Assembly: GCF_002067035.1 (NCBI RefSeq)
Contig: NZ_MVQB01000043.1
Span: 62,001 to 126,000, forward strand
Reading direction: 5' to 3'
DNA length: 64,000 nucleotides
Source of the DNA: Methanoregula sp. PtaB.Bin085
GTDB taxonomy: Archaea; Halobacteriota; Methanomicrobia; Methanomicrobiales; Methanospirillaceae
Shown: positions 36,355 through 45,249 of the stretch, in pieces
Position numbering within the stretch: the first letter of the stretch is position 1
Layout of the letters: each line of letters begins with the position of its first letter
Position numbers and translations under genes: made by a program
The notes under the pieces: generated by a model
What the model saw: the letters and a program-made list of their open reading frames with translations, nothing else
Database searches by the model: none
Told to the model about the DNA's origin: nothing

Positions 36355-37032
36355 ATGGACAACCTACCGGTCATGCAGTTCCGGGACGTGGTCAAGGTGT
36401 ACCCGCTCCCGGCAGGCGATGTCGTGGCACTGGACGGCGTCTCGTTCCAGGTGGACCGGGGGGAGTTCATCTCGGTGATGGGACCCTCCGGCTCGGGCAA
36501 GTCCACGCTCCTCAACCTGATGGGGTGCCTCGATACCCCCACATCCGGCGATATCTGGATCAGCGGAAACGCGATCCGGGACATGTCCGATGCGGAGCTG
36601 ACAAGCCTCCGGCGGGACCGCATCGGGTTCATCTTCCAGTACTTCAACCTCTTCCCGCTCCTCAACATCATCGAGAACGTCACGTTCCCCATGATGCTCA
36701 AGACAGGGAAGGGGGTTGATCCCGAGCGGGGGAAGGAGGTGCTCCGGGCAGTCCAGCTGGACGACAAGCTCTTCACCCACACGCCAACCGAGCTCTCCGG
36801 GGGCCAGCAGCAGCGGGTCGCCATCGCCCGGGCCCTCATCAACAATCCCGACATCCTCCTCTGCGACGAGCCGACCGGCAACCTGGACTCGAAGACCGGC
36901 GCCGGCATCATGGAGCTGATGAGCGACCTCAACCGCAAGGGCACGACCATCATCATGGTCACCCATGATCCGAATATCGCGAGTTACTCCAGGAGGACGA
37001 TCCGGATCGCCGACGGGAGGATCGTGTCATGA
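36355..37032 (+). CDS. ABC transporter ATP-binding protein, MacB/LolD type
   Basis: About 225 residues. Walker A GPSGSGKST, the Q-loop FQYFNLFPLL, the signature LSGGQQQR, Walker B ILLCDEPT and the H-loop VTHD are all intact. The family drives MacB/FtsX-type mechanotransmission rather than classical import. I took the ATG at 36355; a GTG at 36343 overlapping the previous stop is possible. It ends four bases into the permease gene. Confidence 0.92.
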   Translation: MDNLPVMQFRDVVKVYPLPAGDVVALDGVSFQVDRGEFISVMGPSGSGKSTLLNLMGCLDTPTSGDIWISGNAIRDMSDAELTSLRRDRIGFIFQYFNLFPLLNIIENVTFPMMLKTGKGVDPERGKEVLRAVQLDDKLFTHTPTELSGGQQQRVAIARALINNPDILLCDEPTGNLDSKTGAGIMELMSDLNRKGTTIIMVTHDPNIASYSRRTIRIADGRIVS

Positions 37033-38210
37033 GCATCTTCTGGGAGATCGCCAAGCGCAACATCCGGGTCCATTTCCTGCGTTCGGCTCTCGCCATGCTC
37101 GGCATCGTGATCGGGGTCGTTGCCATCGTATCGATGGGAATCCTCGGGAACGCCATGGTAGCCATGGTCTCCGAGACCATCTCGTCTGTCGGGGACAGCG
37201 TCGTCGTGTACCCGTATTTCGGGAGCGCCGGGATGGGCGGGGGAAATATCGCGAACCTCAGGATCACGGACCAGCAGTTCCAGCAGATCAAACGAGTCGT
37301 CGCTCCCAACGTGGCAGTTCCGGTGCAATCGGCATCGGAACGCATGAAGATCGGCGTTGGTGGCGACGATATCATCGCCACGGTATATGGCGTAGACCCT
37401 CAGTACATCCCCGATCTCCGTTTCGACCTGGAAGCCGGCAGTAATAACAATGCCAATTCCGGGTGCATGGTGGGATCGACCTTTGCGAAGGACAACAACA
37501 TCAAGGTCGGGTCCCGGATTTCCCTGGGTTCGGACGGCTCAAAGGGGACCCTCCGCGTCACCGGCATCATCAAACAACGCGGGATGAGCTTTGATATCAG
37601 CACGGACAATGCCGTTGTCGTTACCCGGGACTGGTTTGAAAATTCCTACGACCGGAAGGACTACGACAATGTCGTCGTCAAGGTGAAACAGGGCCAGGAC
37701 AGCGCAGCGATCACCACCACCATCGAGAAGCAGATGAACAAGCGGGACAAGGTGGTCATGGCGATGGACAGCAAGGTTGTCCTCGGCGCAATCAACGATA
37801 TGGTGGGCCAGGTCACGCTGTTCGTTGTCGCTATCGGCGGGATATCCATGATCGTTGCCGGAGTCTCGATCTTCAACATCATGATGATGTCGGTCAGCGA
37901 GCGGATCAAGGAGATCGGTATCATGAGGAGCATCGGGACCCAGAAGAAGGAGGTGATGAGCATGTTCGTGTACGAGGCGGTCATCATCGGCGTTGTCGGG
38001 AGCGCGATCGGCGGAGTCATGAGCCTTCTCGGGGGATATGCCATCAACGTGCTCATCTTAAAGTCGACCAAGTATCTCTTTACCATCCCGAACGCGATCT
38101 CCATTGCACAGGGTGTGGCATTCGGGATCGTGGTCTGTATCGCCTGCGGGATCTACCCGGCATGGAAGGCGGCGAACATGAATCCCATTGACGCACTCCG
38201 GCACGAGTAA
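37029..38210 (+). CDS. ABC transporter permease, MacB/FtsX type
   Basis: 393 residues. One N-terminal helix (RSALAMLGIVIGVVAIVSMG), a large outward domain (about 45-265), then three C-terminal helices: the FtsX/MacB layout with the motif ISMIVAGVSIFNIMMMSVSER. The gene overlaps the ATPase by four bases. With the exported beta protein and Yip1 protein it forms an operon that probably moves or extracts a lipid or peptide at the cell surface. Confidence 0.92.
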   Translation: MSIFWEIAKRNIRVHFLRSALAMLGIVIGVVAIVSMGILGNAMVAMVSETISSVGDSVVVYPYFGSAGMGGGNIANLRITDQQFQQIKRVVAPNVAVPVQSASERMKIGVGGDDIIATVYGVDPQYIPDLRFDLEAGSNNNANSGCMVGSTFAKDNNIKVGSRISLGSDGSKGTLRVTGIIKQRGMSFDISTDNAVVVTRDWFENSYDRKDYDNVVVKVKQGQDSAAITTTIEKQMNKRDKVVMAMDSKVVLGAINDMVGQVTLFVVAIGGISMIVAGVSIFNIMMMSVSERIKEIGIMRSIGTQKKEVMSMFVYEAVIIGVVGSAIGGVMSLLGGYAINVLILKSTKYLFTIPNAISIAQGVAFGIVVCIACGIYPAWKAANMNPIDALRHE

Positions 38211-38273
38211 CGGGTATCTCCTCTGCGGTACCATCCGCGATCTTTTTTACCGGGCAGCTCCATACGGTATGCC

Positions 38274-39143
38274 ATGAACCCGGCGCCCGCCCAGGCACCC
38301 TGCGTGGATCCCGACTGGAACGAGGTCTGGAAACAGCAGCAGATCCTCCATGATTCCTCAAAAGTCCAGGAGGACAGAACCCACGACTGGAGCAAAAAGG
38401 AGAATGCCGAGCGGTACGATGCGAATGCCCGTAATGAGTATGATGAGCGGGTAAGGGCGACCATCGCGGCCCTCGGTGCAACGAAGGAGATGCGGGTGCT
38501 GGACATCGGGGCCGGGCCGGGCACCCTCGCCATCCCCCTCGCCCCGCTCGTGAAGGAGATCACTGCTGTTGAGCCCGGCGCGGGGATGATCAGTGTCCTG
38601 AAGGCCCATGCAGAGCGCGAGGGGATCGGGAATATCGCCTGCGTGCAGAAGCTGTGGGAGGACACCGATATCGCCCGCGACCTTGACGGCCCGTACGATA
38701 TCGTGATCGCATCGCTGTCGCTCACCATGCACGACATCCGGGAGGCGCTCCTGAAAATGGACGCCGCCTGCTCGGGTTCTGTCCACCTCTTCTGGTTCGT
38801 GGACATGCCCTTCTGGGAGCGGATGTCGGCGGACCTCCAGGAGCCCCTGCACGGCCGCAAGTACCACCCGGGGCCGAAGGCGGACTGCCTCTTCGGTGTC
38901 CTCTGCCAGACAGGCATCTATCCCGATGTCACCATGATGACGCTGCCCAAGGAGTACCGCTTCGGGAGCCGGGAGGAGATGCTTGGGTTCTTCTGCAAAC
39001 GGTTCGCGGCAAAGACGCCGGAGCAGCAGCGGATCGTGCAGGAGTATATCACGCCGCTGGTCCGGGAGCGTGACGGCGAGGTGGTCGTGTCGGGGGATTC
39101 GGTGTTTGCACATATGTGGTGGAAGAAGAAGTCATCCGAATAA
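38274..39143 (+). CDS. SAM-dependent methyltransferase
   Basis: 289 residues of the class I fold: motif I VLDIGAGPGTLAIPL, acidic motif II ITAVEPGAGM and the YDIVIASLSLTMHD segment. An N-terminal helical part (about 60 residues, EVWKQQQILHDSS) precedes it. Related proteins in methanogens are annotated only as class I methyltransferases; substrate unknown. A T-rich run after the upstream permease and a new start suggest a separate unit. Confidence 0.86.
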   Translation: MNPAPAQAPCVDPDWNEVWKQQQILHDSSKVQEDRTHDWSKKENAERYDANARNEYDERVRATIAALGATKEMRVLDIGAGPGTLAIPLAPLVKEITAVEPGAGMISVLKAHAEREGIGNIACVQKLWEDTDIARDLDGPYDIVIASLSLTMHDIREALLKMDAACSGSVHLFWFVDMPFWERMSADLQEPLHGRKYHPGPKADCLFGVLCQTGIYPDVTMMTLPKEYRFGSREEMLGFFCKRFAAKTPEQQRIVQEYITPLVRERDGEVVVSGDSVFAHMWWKKKSSE

Positions 39144-39158
39144 GACGGCAGCCTCTCT

Positions 39159-39332
39159 GACGCTCCCGGGGGCGTCGCCCGGCGGCTCCGCCCCCGCCGC
39201 TGTGGCATCCCCGGTTACGATAATGCCGTATTACCGTACACCATACTATCCAAAATCCGTTGCAGGAAACCCGGGGCATCGCAATGCGCTCCCGCTTCCC
39301 GCACCGGGGGACAGGACGGGCGCGAGGGGGCC
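39159..39332 (+). repeat. Two-hairpin dispersed element, copy at 39.2 kb
   Basis: Part A (39159-39239) is nearly identical to 11215-11290, including GGGGGCG/CGCCCCC arms. Part B (about 39275-39332) carries GCAATGCGC and CCGGGGGAC as in the copy at 53.1 kb. It fills the spacer before the acetyltransferase gene. Confidence 0.75.
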
Positions 39333-39376
39333 CGCTATCCAAACATCCTTTTTTCCTGCACGCCAATGATCAACGG

Positions 39377-39847
39377 ATGGATACCATTCCCGGGACCCGC
39401 ATTGTACCGGTAACGCCGGCGAATTTCCCTGAACTTTTAAAGCTCATCGAGGGACTCGCCGCATACGAACACCTCGACCCGCCCGATGAAGCGGCACGCG
39501 GGCGTCTCTTTGCCGATGCATTCTCGGATCCGCCCCGGTACGAGGCGTACCTGGCAATGGCTGATGGGGTGCCGGCAGGGTACGTCACGTTCTACCACAC
39601 CTACTCCAGCTTCCTTGCCCGGCCCTCGCTCTATCTCGAGGACATCTTTGTCCGGGAGGAGTTCCGGCACCGGGGCATCGGCCGCGAGCTCTTCTCGTTC
39701 TGCAGGAACATTGCCCGTGAACGCGGCTGCGGGCGGATGGACTGGCAGGTGCTCACGTGGAACGAGCCGGCCATCCGGTTCTACGAGAACGAAGGGGGGA
39801 AACGGCTGGAGTGGTATGCGTACCGGATCGGGCGGGAGGAGCTTTGA
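39377..39847 (+). CDS. GNAT-family N-acetyltransferase
   Basis: 156 residues. The acetyl-CoA-binding motif is VREEFRHRGIGRELFSF, preceded by the strand LYLEDIFV and followed by WNEPAIRFYENEGG. This matches the diamine/thialysine acetyltransferase-like group by eye, though the substrate is uncertain. The frame begins at 39260, but the first part runs through the repeat element, so the ATG at 39377 is preferred. Confidence 0.85.
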   Translation: MDTIPGTRIVPVTPANFPELLKLIEGLAAYEHLDPPDEAARGRLFADAFSDPPRYEAYLAMADGVPAGYVTFYHTYSSFLARPSLYLEDIFVREEFRHRGIGRELFSFCRNIARERGCGRMDWQVLTWNEPAIRFYENEGGKRLEWYAYRIGREEL

Positions 39848-39878
39848 TCCACGTATGGGATACTCCGGATAACGACTC

Positions 39879-41285
39879 ATGACATTCCACGATCTCTTCA
39901 GGAGAACGAGTCCGGCAATCATCCGGGAGTATGAACGGGAGCACTCCGCGCTCCCCCGGAGCCTGTCCCTGCCGGCCATAGTCCTCTTCGGTCTTGGCAC
40001 GATCATCGGTGTCGGCATCTTTGTTGTCACCGGGATTGCTGCGGCAAAATATGCCGGCCCGGCGCTCGTCCTCTCCTTTGTCATTGCCGGGATCACGGCA
40101 ATCCTTGTCGGCCTCTGTTATGCCGAGTTCGCTGCCATGGCGCCGATCGCCGGCAGTGCCTACTCGTACTCCTATATCACGATCGGCGAGTTTGCGGCAT
40201 GGATCATCGGCTGGGACCTGATCCTCGAGTACGTTCTTCTCATAAGCGAGGTGGCGATCGGCTGGTCTGCCTATGCTGCGGATTTCCTGAAGCTTGCCGG
40301 CGCAGACCTGCCCCCTGCATTCACGTCTGCGCCGGCAGACGGTGGCCTCGTCAACCTGCCGGCGGTCCTCCTCGTCTGTTCTGTCGGGATCCTGACCTGG
40401 TGGGGCTTAAAGGAAAGCGTGCAGGCCACGACCGCAGCCATCGTCGTCAAAGGCCTGGTCCTCGGGATATTCTTAGTCATCGGCATCCCGCATATCAACC
40501 CGGCGAACTGGAGCCCGTTCATGCCATTCGGGATCTCCGGGATCATGCTCGGGGCTGCCATCACGTTCAACGCATTCCTCGGGTTCGATGCGATCTCGAC
40601 GGCAGCAGAGGAGACAAAGGACCCGCAGAGGACCGTTCCCTTAGGGATCATCCTGTCGGTCTCGATTGCCATCGTCCTCTATATCCTCGTCACCCTGACG
40701 CTGACCGGCATCATGCCGTATTACGAGTACAGCAGCACCGCCGCACCTGCGGTATATGCCCTCGGGTACGCAGGGGCACATTTCGGCGAGGCCCTCATCT
40801 CCGCCGGGCTGGTCGGGGGCCTCCTCGCCGGCATCATCGTGGTCTACTACGGCGCCACCCGGATCCTCTTTGCCATCTCCCGCGACGGCCTGCTGCCGCC
40901 TGTCTTCATGCGGATCAGCCCCCGCACGCAGACGCCGGCCATGAGCATCCTCCTCATCGGCGTCGTAGCCTCGCTCATTGCCGGGTTCGTCCCCATCACG
41001 TATATTGTCGAGCTGGTCAACATCGGGACGCTCGTCGCGTTCACGATCGTTGCCGTATCGGTCATCATCCTCCGCTCCACCCGCCCGGAGATCCCGCGTC
41101 CCTTCCGCTGCCCCCTTGTCCCCTTCGTCCCGCTGGTCGCAATCGCGCTCTGCGGGTACCTCATCGTCGTCCTGCCGTTCATCACCCATGTCCGGTTTGT
41201 CGTCTGGATGGCCCTCGGGTGCATCATCTACTTCCTCTACAGCAGGAAGCACAGCCGGATCGGGCGGGCCGGGGCTGAGGGCTGA
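39879..41285 (+). CDS. APC-family amino-acid permease
   Basis: 468 residues with about twelve hydrophobic segments. The helix 1 motif GLGTIIGVGIFVVTG and the later FNAFLGFDAISTAAEET are characteristic of the APC superfamily (cationic amino acid transporter-like branch). Thirty bases after the acetyltransferase gene on the same strand, so possibly co-transcribed. Substrate not predictable. Confidence 0.9.
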   Translation: MTFHDLFRRTSPAIIREYEREHSALPRSLSLPAIVLFGLGTIIGVGIFVVTGIAAAKYAGPALVLSFVIAGITAILVGLCYAEFAAMAPIAGSAYSYSYITIGEFAAWIIGWDLILEYVLLISEVAIGWSAYAADFLKLAGADLPPAFTSAPADGGLVNLPAVLLVCSVGILTWWGLKESVQATTAAIVVKGLVLGIFLVIGIPHINPANWSPFMPFGISGIMLGAAITFNAFLGFDAISTAAEETKDPQRTVPLGIILSVSIAIVLYILVTLTLTGIMPYYEYSSTAAPAVYALGYAGAHFGEALISAGLVGGLLAGIIVVYYGATRILFAISRDGLLPPVFMRISPRTQTPAMSILLIGVVASLIAGFVPITYIVELVNIGTLVAFTIVAVSVIILRSTRPEIPRPFRCPLVPFVPLVAIALCGYLIVVLPFITHVRFVVWMALGCIIYFLYSRKHSRIGRAGAEG

Positions 41286-41371
41286 GCCCCTGCCTCATGG
41301 GCTCTACCAGTCCCCGCATCCGCCAAATGGTGGCGGTGTACCCTTATACTCCTCCGGCAGATCTCCCCGTG

Positions 41372-41827
41372 TTACTTCGAGGCGTACCGCTTCACCAGCT
41401 TCAGCGCTCCCGAGTTCATGCAGTACCTTTTACCGGTCGGAGGGGGGCCGTCGGGGAAGACGTGGCCGAGATGGGCGCCGCAGCGGGAGCAGAGGACCTC
41501 GGTCCGGACCATCCCGTGGCTGCGGTCTTCTGCAGTCCGGACATTCCGGGGGTCAACGGGGGATGAGAAGCTGGGCCACCCGGTCCCGGAATCGAACTTC
41601 GCTTTCGCATCGAAGAGGTCTGTGCCGCAGCATGCGCAGGTGAAGATCCCGTCCTCATGGGAATCGTGGTATGCGCCGGTGAAGGCCGGTTCCGTTGCCT
41701 GCTGCCGGGCAATCTCGAAGGTCTGCTTCGGGAGAATGGCTTTCCATTCTTCCCCGGTCTTTACGATCGGTTCCACGAGCTCCACCCGCCCGGATTTTAC
41801 CGAGAATATCGGAATTTTCCCCTGCAT
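41372..41827 (-). CDS. msrB: Peptide-methionine (R)-S-oxide reductase
   Basis: Repairs oxidised methionine in proteins. 151 residues; zinc cysteines in CACC (64, 67) and CSRC (113, 116), substrate loop GTGWPSF, and catalytic Cys136 in KRYCMNSGAL. The frame extends to 41926, but MQGKIPIFS at 41827 fits the family start. Convergent with the permease gene; no msrA is visible. Confidence 0.94.
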   Translation of the reverse strand: MQGKIPIFSVKSGRVELVEPIVKTGEEWKAILPKQTFEIARQQATEPAFTGAYHDSHEDGIFTCACCGTDLFDAKAKFDSGTGWPSFSSPVDPRNVRTAEDRSHGMVRTEVLCSRCGAHLGHVFPDGPPPTGKRYCMNSGALKLVKRYASK

Positions 41828-41979
41828 GTATCTCTCCTGAATAACCCACGGATACGTGAGAGGATAAAACCTCGCGTCGGGGCATCGGGGGATTCTGCAA
41901 TCCGGGACGAGTACTTGCCATCCCAAGCAATATCTGTTCCCCTGGTTTCATCCTGAGCTGATATATTTATGTCATAGAG

Positions 41980-43041
41980 ATGCAACAGAACCGGTATCAG
42001 AACATGCAGCCGATACCCGCGCCGGAACCCTACACGCTTCCACTCACCATCAGGGTCCCCCGGAGTTCATTCATCCTGTTTTCTGTCATTTTTCTGCTCC
42101 TCATTGCGCTTCTCCTGTTTTTTGCCACCGGTATCCCGTTGGTAACCATGGAGGACTGGACACCGGTTTTCCTGATCGCCGCGGGCATGGGGCTCTGTTA
42201 TCTTTTTTTTGTCATGCCCGCAATCCGGCTGACCGAAGACAGGATATCCTACCGGGCCTGGTTTGAATGGAGTGAAATGGAGTACACGAGGATCACATCA
42301 GTACGGTATTATTACCTGACCGGCGGAGATGCGGCTGCAAAATTCCCAGTGCTTGAATTATCCGGGGATTCTGGTAACCTGATCACCATCAACCTCGGTA
42401 TGTTTGTCTTCCCTGCAACTCTCTGGATTATCTACGATGTGCTGAAAAAGAAAGCTCCCCGGGCGTATCTGCGTAATTCCCAGGAGAAATTCTTTACCGA
42501 TTCGGACACAACTGCGTGGAGAAAGGACCTGCAGCCGGGACCGTATTCGCTTCCTCTCACCCTGCGGGTAAACCCGGTTTTTTTCTTCACGATGTCCGTC
42601 ATCTTTCTTCCGCTCATCGCTCACTTCTTTTATCTCGCGGCTTTCGCATATTCCACGGAGACGATGGAGGTAAGGGTATTTTTCTCCCTGATTATAGCAG
42701 GCCTGTTGCTCGTGTATCTTTTCTTTATCATGCCCGCGATCCGGCTGACCGAAGACCGGATATCCTGCCGGCATCATTTTTTCTGGAACGAGATGGAGTA
42801 CAGCAGGATAACCGCAGTACGGTATTGTTACCACGATACGCAGACCGCCTGGGATTCGGGCCCGGTGATAGAATTGTCCGGGGAATCCGGTGAGAGGATC
42901 ACCATGAAGTTCGGCATGTTCATCAGCCCCCTGCATCTCCCGGTCATCTATGATGTGCTGAAAAAGAAGGCCTCCCGGGCGGGTCTCCGGAATTCCCCGG
43001 GCGTATTCTTTGCCTATCCGGACACAACAGCCGGGAGCTGA
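41980..43041 (+). CDS. Internally duplicated membrane protein with PH-like halves
   Basis: 353 residues in two similar halves (about 1-175 and 180-353). Each has a YxLPLTLRV start, two hydrophobic helices, the identical core MPAIRLTEDRIS, an EMEYxRIT(S/A)VRY strand set, and an IIYDVLKKKA(P/S)RA.LRNS end. The post-helix part looks like a small bacterial-PH-type beta domain. No family assigned. A TATA-like GATATATTTATG just upstream is very close to the ATG at 41980, so an ATG at 42004 may be the true start. Confidence 0.78.
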   Translation: MQQNRYQNMQPIPAPEPYTLPLTIRVPRSSFILFSVIFLLLIALLLFFATGIPLVTMEDWTPVFLIAAGMGLCYLFFVMPAIRLTEDRISYRAWFEWSEMEYTRITSVRYYYLTGGDAAAKFPVLELSGDSGNLITINLGMFVFPATLWIIYDVLKKKAPRAYLRNSQEKFFTDSDTTAWRKDLQPGPYSLPLTLRVNPVFFFTMSVIFLPLIAHFFYLAAFAYSTETMEVRVFFSLIIAGLLLVYLFFIMPAIRLTEDRISCRHHFFWNEMEYSRITAVRYCYHDTQTAWDSGPVIELSGESGERITMKFGMFISPLHLPVIYDVLKKKASRAGLRNSPGVFFAYPDTTAGS

Positions 43042-43113
43042 CCCCCCGGCCCGGGCCGTTGCAATACTGTCATGCATTGGTTTTATTACCGGTGCGGTTG
43101 CATGGAGTTGATT

Positions 43114-44478
43114 ATGAACGGGTGGGACGACAGGGGAACCGGGGCTTCCGGAAGGAAGACCGTGGCATGGCAGGACGAATGCGGGTCATCCTGTCGGGCC
43201 GGGCGGTCGGGAACGGAACGGGGCACAGGGGGCACACGGCAGGGACCCTGCATGGTGGCCATGGCCTCTTTTCTGGTTATGGTCCTGGTGCTTGCGGCGG
43301 GATGCACCCAGACCGGTTCCCTGCTTGTCAGCTCGGAGCCGGCAGGCGCACATGTGTCCGTGAATGGTGCGGAGAAAGGCGTGACGCCCCTGGAACTCGG
43401 GGATCTTCCGGAGGGCTATTACCTGGTCGCCCTTCGCTCTGACGGGTACATTAACGAGCAGCGCAACATCTCGGTCTCTCCCGGGTCAAAGGAAACGGTC
43501 GCTTTTACCCTGACCCCGCTTCCTGCAGTCCCCGGGAAAAAATATTCAACGGTCACGGATCTTAATACCGGGGCCGTCCGCAACCGGCTCTATGCCGGCG
43601 GGTGGCGGATCGATGCCTCGGGCTCATCCGTATCGGACATCGTCGTCACGATCGGCAGGGACGCGGCCGATGACCCTGAACCGTTCCCGCTCGATGGAGC
43701 GGACGTGGTGATCGCCGGTAAAAAGAACATCGTCGTGCTGAAGCAGGACACGCCCCTCTACAACCAGGGCATTTATCCCCGGGCCGGGAGCTGGAACATC
43801 AATAACAAACTCAACTCCTACGCGGACAACGCGGTTGACCGGAACGAGCAGTTCACGCTGGTCCTTATCCCCGGGCCGGGACAGGCGATCCCGTTCAGCG
43901 ATCCCCTGACGGTCGAGATCCGGCCTCGGATCGGTGCAGCGGCAGTCTTCGTGCCGCCGGGAAGCGCACCGGCGCAGGGAGTGCAGGCAGCCCGGCCTGC
44001 CACTTCGGCGACGACCGCTGCCATTCCGGCAACTGGTTCCGGATCCCCGGGTTCACCGGCGGTCCCGTACGCCATCACCTCCGGAGGGAACTCACCGGAG
44101 GGAGCGGTGTACTCGTATTTCACGGCAATGGATCGCGGGGACGCAGCCACCGGCCTGGACCTGCTCCTCATGTACGCCCTGATGCCGGATGACCAGAAAA
44201 CCGCGATGATGCAGAACGCAACCTCCGCTTCGGCACGGACCTTCGGGAAAAATGGCGAAGGCATTACTCTCGCGAACATGATGGTGACTGCAAAGGAACC
44301 GTTCCCGATCTGCCAATCGGGCGATGCCACGCAGAACGCCCTCTGCCGGAGCAATATCACCGACGCGTACCGGATGACCGTCATCATGGATGAAACACTT
44401 TCGGGGCAGTCGAAATCCTCCCGCTCGTACACTATGCTTGCAGTCCTGTACAGGGGATCGTGGAAACTGGTACCCTGA
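43114..44478 (+). CDS. PEGA-domain lipoprotein
   Basis: About 454 residues. A hydrophobic segment and lipobox (VLAAGCT) are followed at once by a PEGA domain (SLLVSSEPAGAHVSVNG...TPLELGDLPEGYY). A beta domain, an Ala/Thr/Pro linker and a C-terminal alpha/beta part (EGAVYSYFTAMDRGDAA...) resembling NTF2/DUF4878-like folds follow. Surface-anchored, function unknown. The ATG at 43114 has GGAG six bases upstream; starts at 43072 or 43252 are alternatives, the latter giving the shortest signal peptide. Confidence 0.72.
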   Translation: MNGWDDRGTGASGRKTVAWQDECGSSCRAGRSGTERGTGGTRQGPCMVAMASFLVMVLVLAAGCTQTGSLLVSSEPAGAHVSVNGAEKGVTPLELGDLPEGYYLVALRSDGYINEQRNISVSPGSKETVAFTLTPLPAVPGKKYSTVTDLNTGAVRNRLYAGGWRIDASGSSVSDIVVTIGRDAADDPEPFPLDGADVVIAGKKNIVVLKQDTPLYNQGIYPRAGSWNINNKLNSYADNAVDRNEQFTLVLIPGPGQAIPFSDPLTVEIRPRIGAAAVFVPPGSAPAQGVQAARPATSATTAAIPATGSGSPGSPAVPYAITSGGNSPEGAVYSYFTAMDRGDAATGLDLLLMYALMPDDQKTAMMQNATSASARTFGKNGEGITLANMMVTAKEPFPICQSGDATQNALCRSNITDAYRMTVIMDETLSGQSKSSRSYTMLAVLYRGSWKLVP

Positions 44479-44700
44479 TGGTCGGCGTATCTGCGAGATT
44501 CCGGCCGGGACTGGTACGGGCAGAGCCGGGAGTCCTCCCTGCCCGGGATCCCCGTCCCGTTTCTTCAGCTTCCGATACTTATGCTGAGGCCGGCACGGTA
44601 TCTGCCCGGGGCCCGGCTCCGGATGGCCTCGCCAGAGAGAGGTGCGTGTCACCAGGCCCGGCTGATGTACGAATCATCGGATTAAACCAGCTTTTCTTGA
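44479..44700. other. Spacer after PEGA gene
   Basis: Non-coding by appearance; no RNA gene or repeat recognised before the GATC-rich array begins. Confidence 0.3.
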
Positions 44701-45200
44701 ACCAAAAGTGTAATCAGGGATCGATTTTGATCTGAGATTCGCTGATCAATTTCTGTACCAAAACCGGATCGCGATCGATCCGGAAAATTTTCTGATCGCG
44801 ATCATGGCTGCGATTGCGATCTGAAAATCGCTGATCGATTTGAAAACAAAAACCGGGGATCGATTTTGATCTGAAAATCGCTGGTCGATTTTCGTACAAA
44901 AATCGGGATCCGATTTCGTACTCCGTCTGTGAGAACCCCATTCTTCCGGGTTTTCAATCGCGGATCGATTTTCATCTTGAAACCGGGGATCGATTTTTCC
45001 GGAAAAATCGCTGATCAATTTCTGTACCAAAATCGGATCGCGATCGATCCGGAAAATTTTCTGATCGCGATCATGGGTGCGATTGCAATCTGGAAATCGC
45101 TGGTCGATTTTCGTACGAAAATCGGGATCCGATTTTGCGCTCCTCCTGTGAGAACTCCATTTTTCCGGGTTTTCAAGTGCTGATCGATTTCAGAATACAT
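44701..45200. repeat. GATC-rich nested direct-repeat array
   Basis: Filled with GATCGATTTT, CGATCGATCC and GATCGCGATCATG words. Segment 44741-44833 recurs at 45010-45102 with four mismatches in 93 bases, and 44877-44957 recurs at 45096-45176. It lies between convergent genes, directly beyond the kdpD stop. Short open frames crossing it give only repeat translations and are not called as genes. Confidence 0.8.
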
Positions 45201-45249
45201 ACAGGCCCGGATTTTCTTAGGAAAGGGAGAGGGTGATACGAGAGGGATG

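Noticed and set aside
44701-45200. Possible replication origin
   Set aside because: AT/GATC-rich repeats are suggestive, but there is no orc1/cdc6 gene nearby and no recognisable ORB element.
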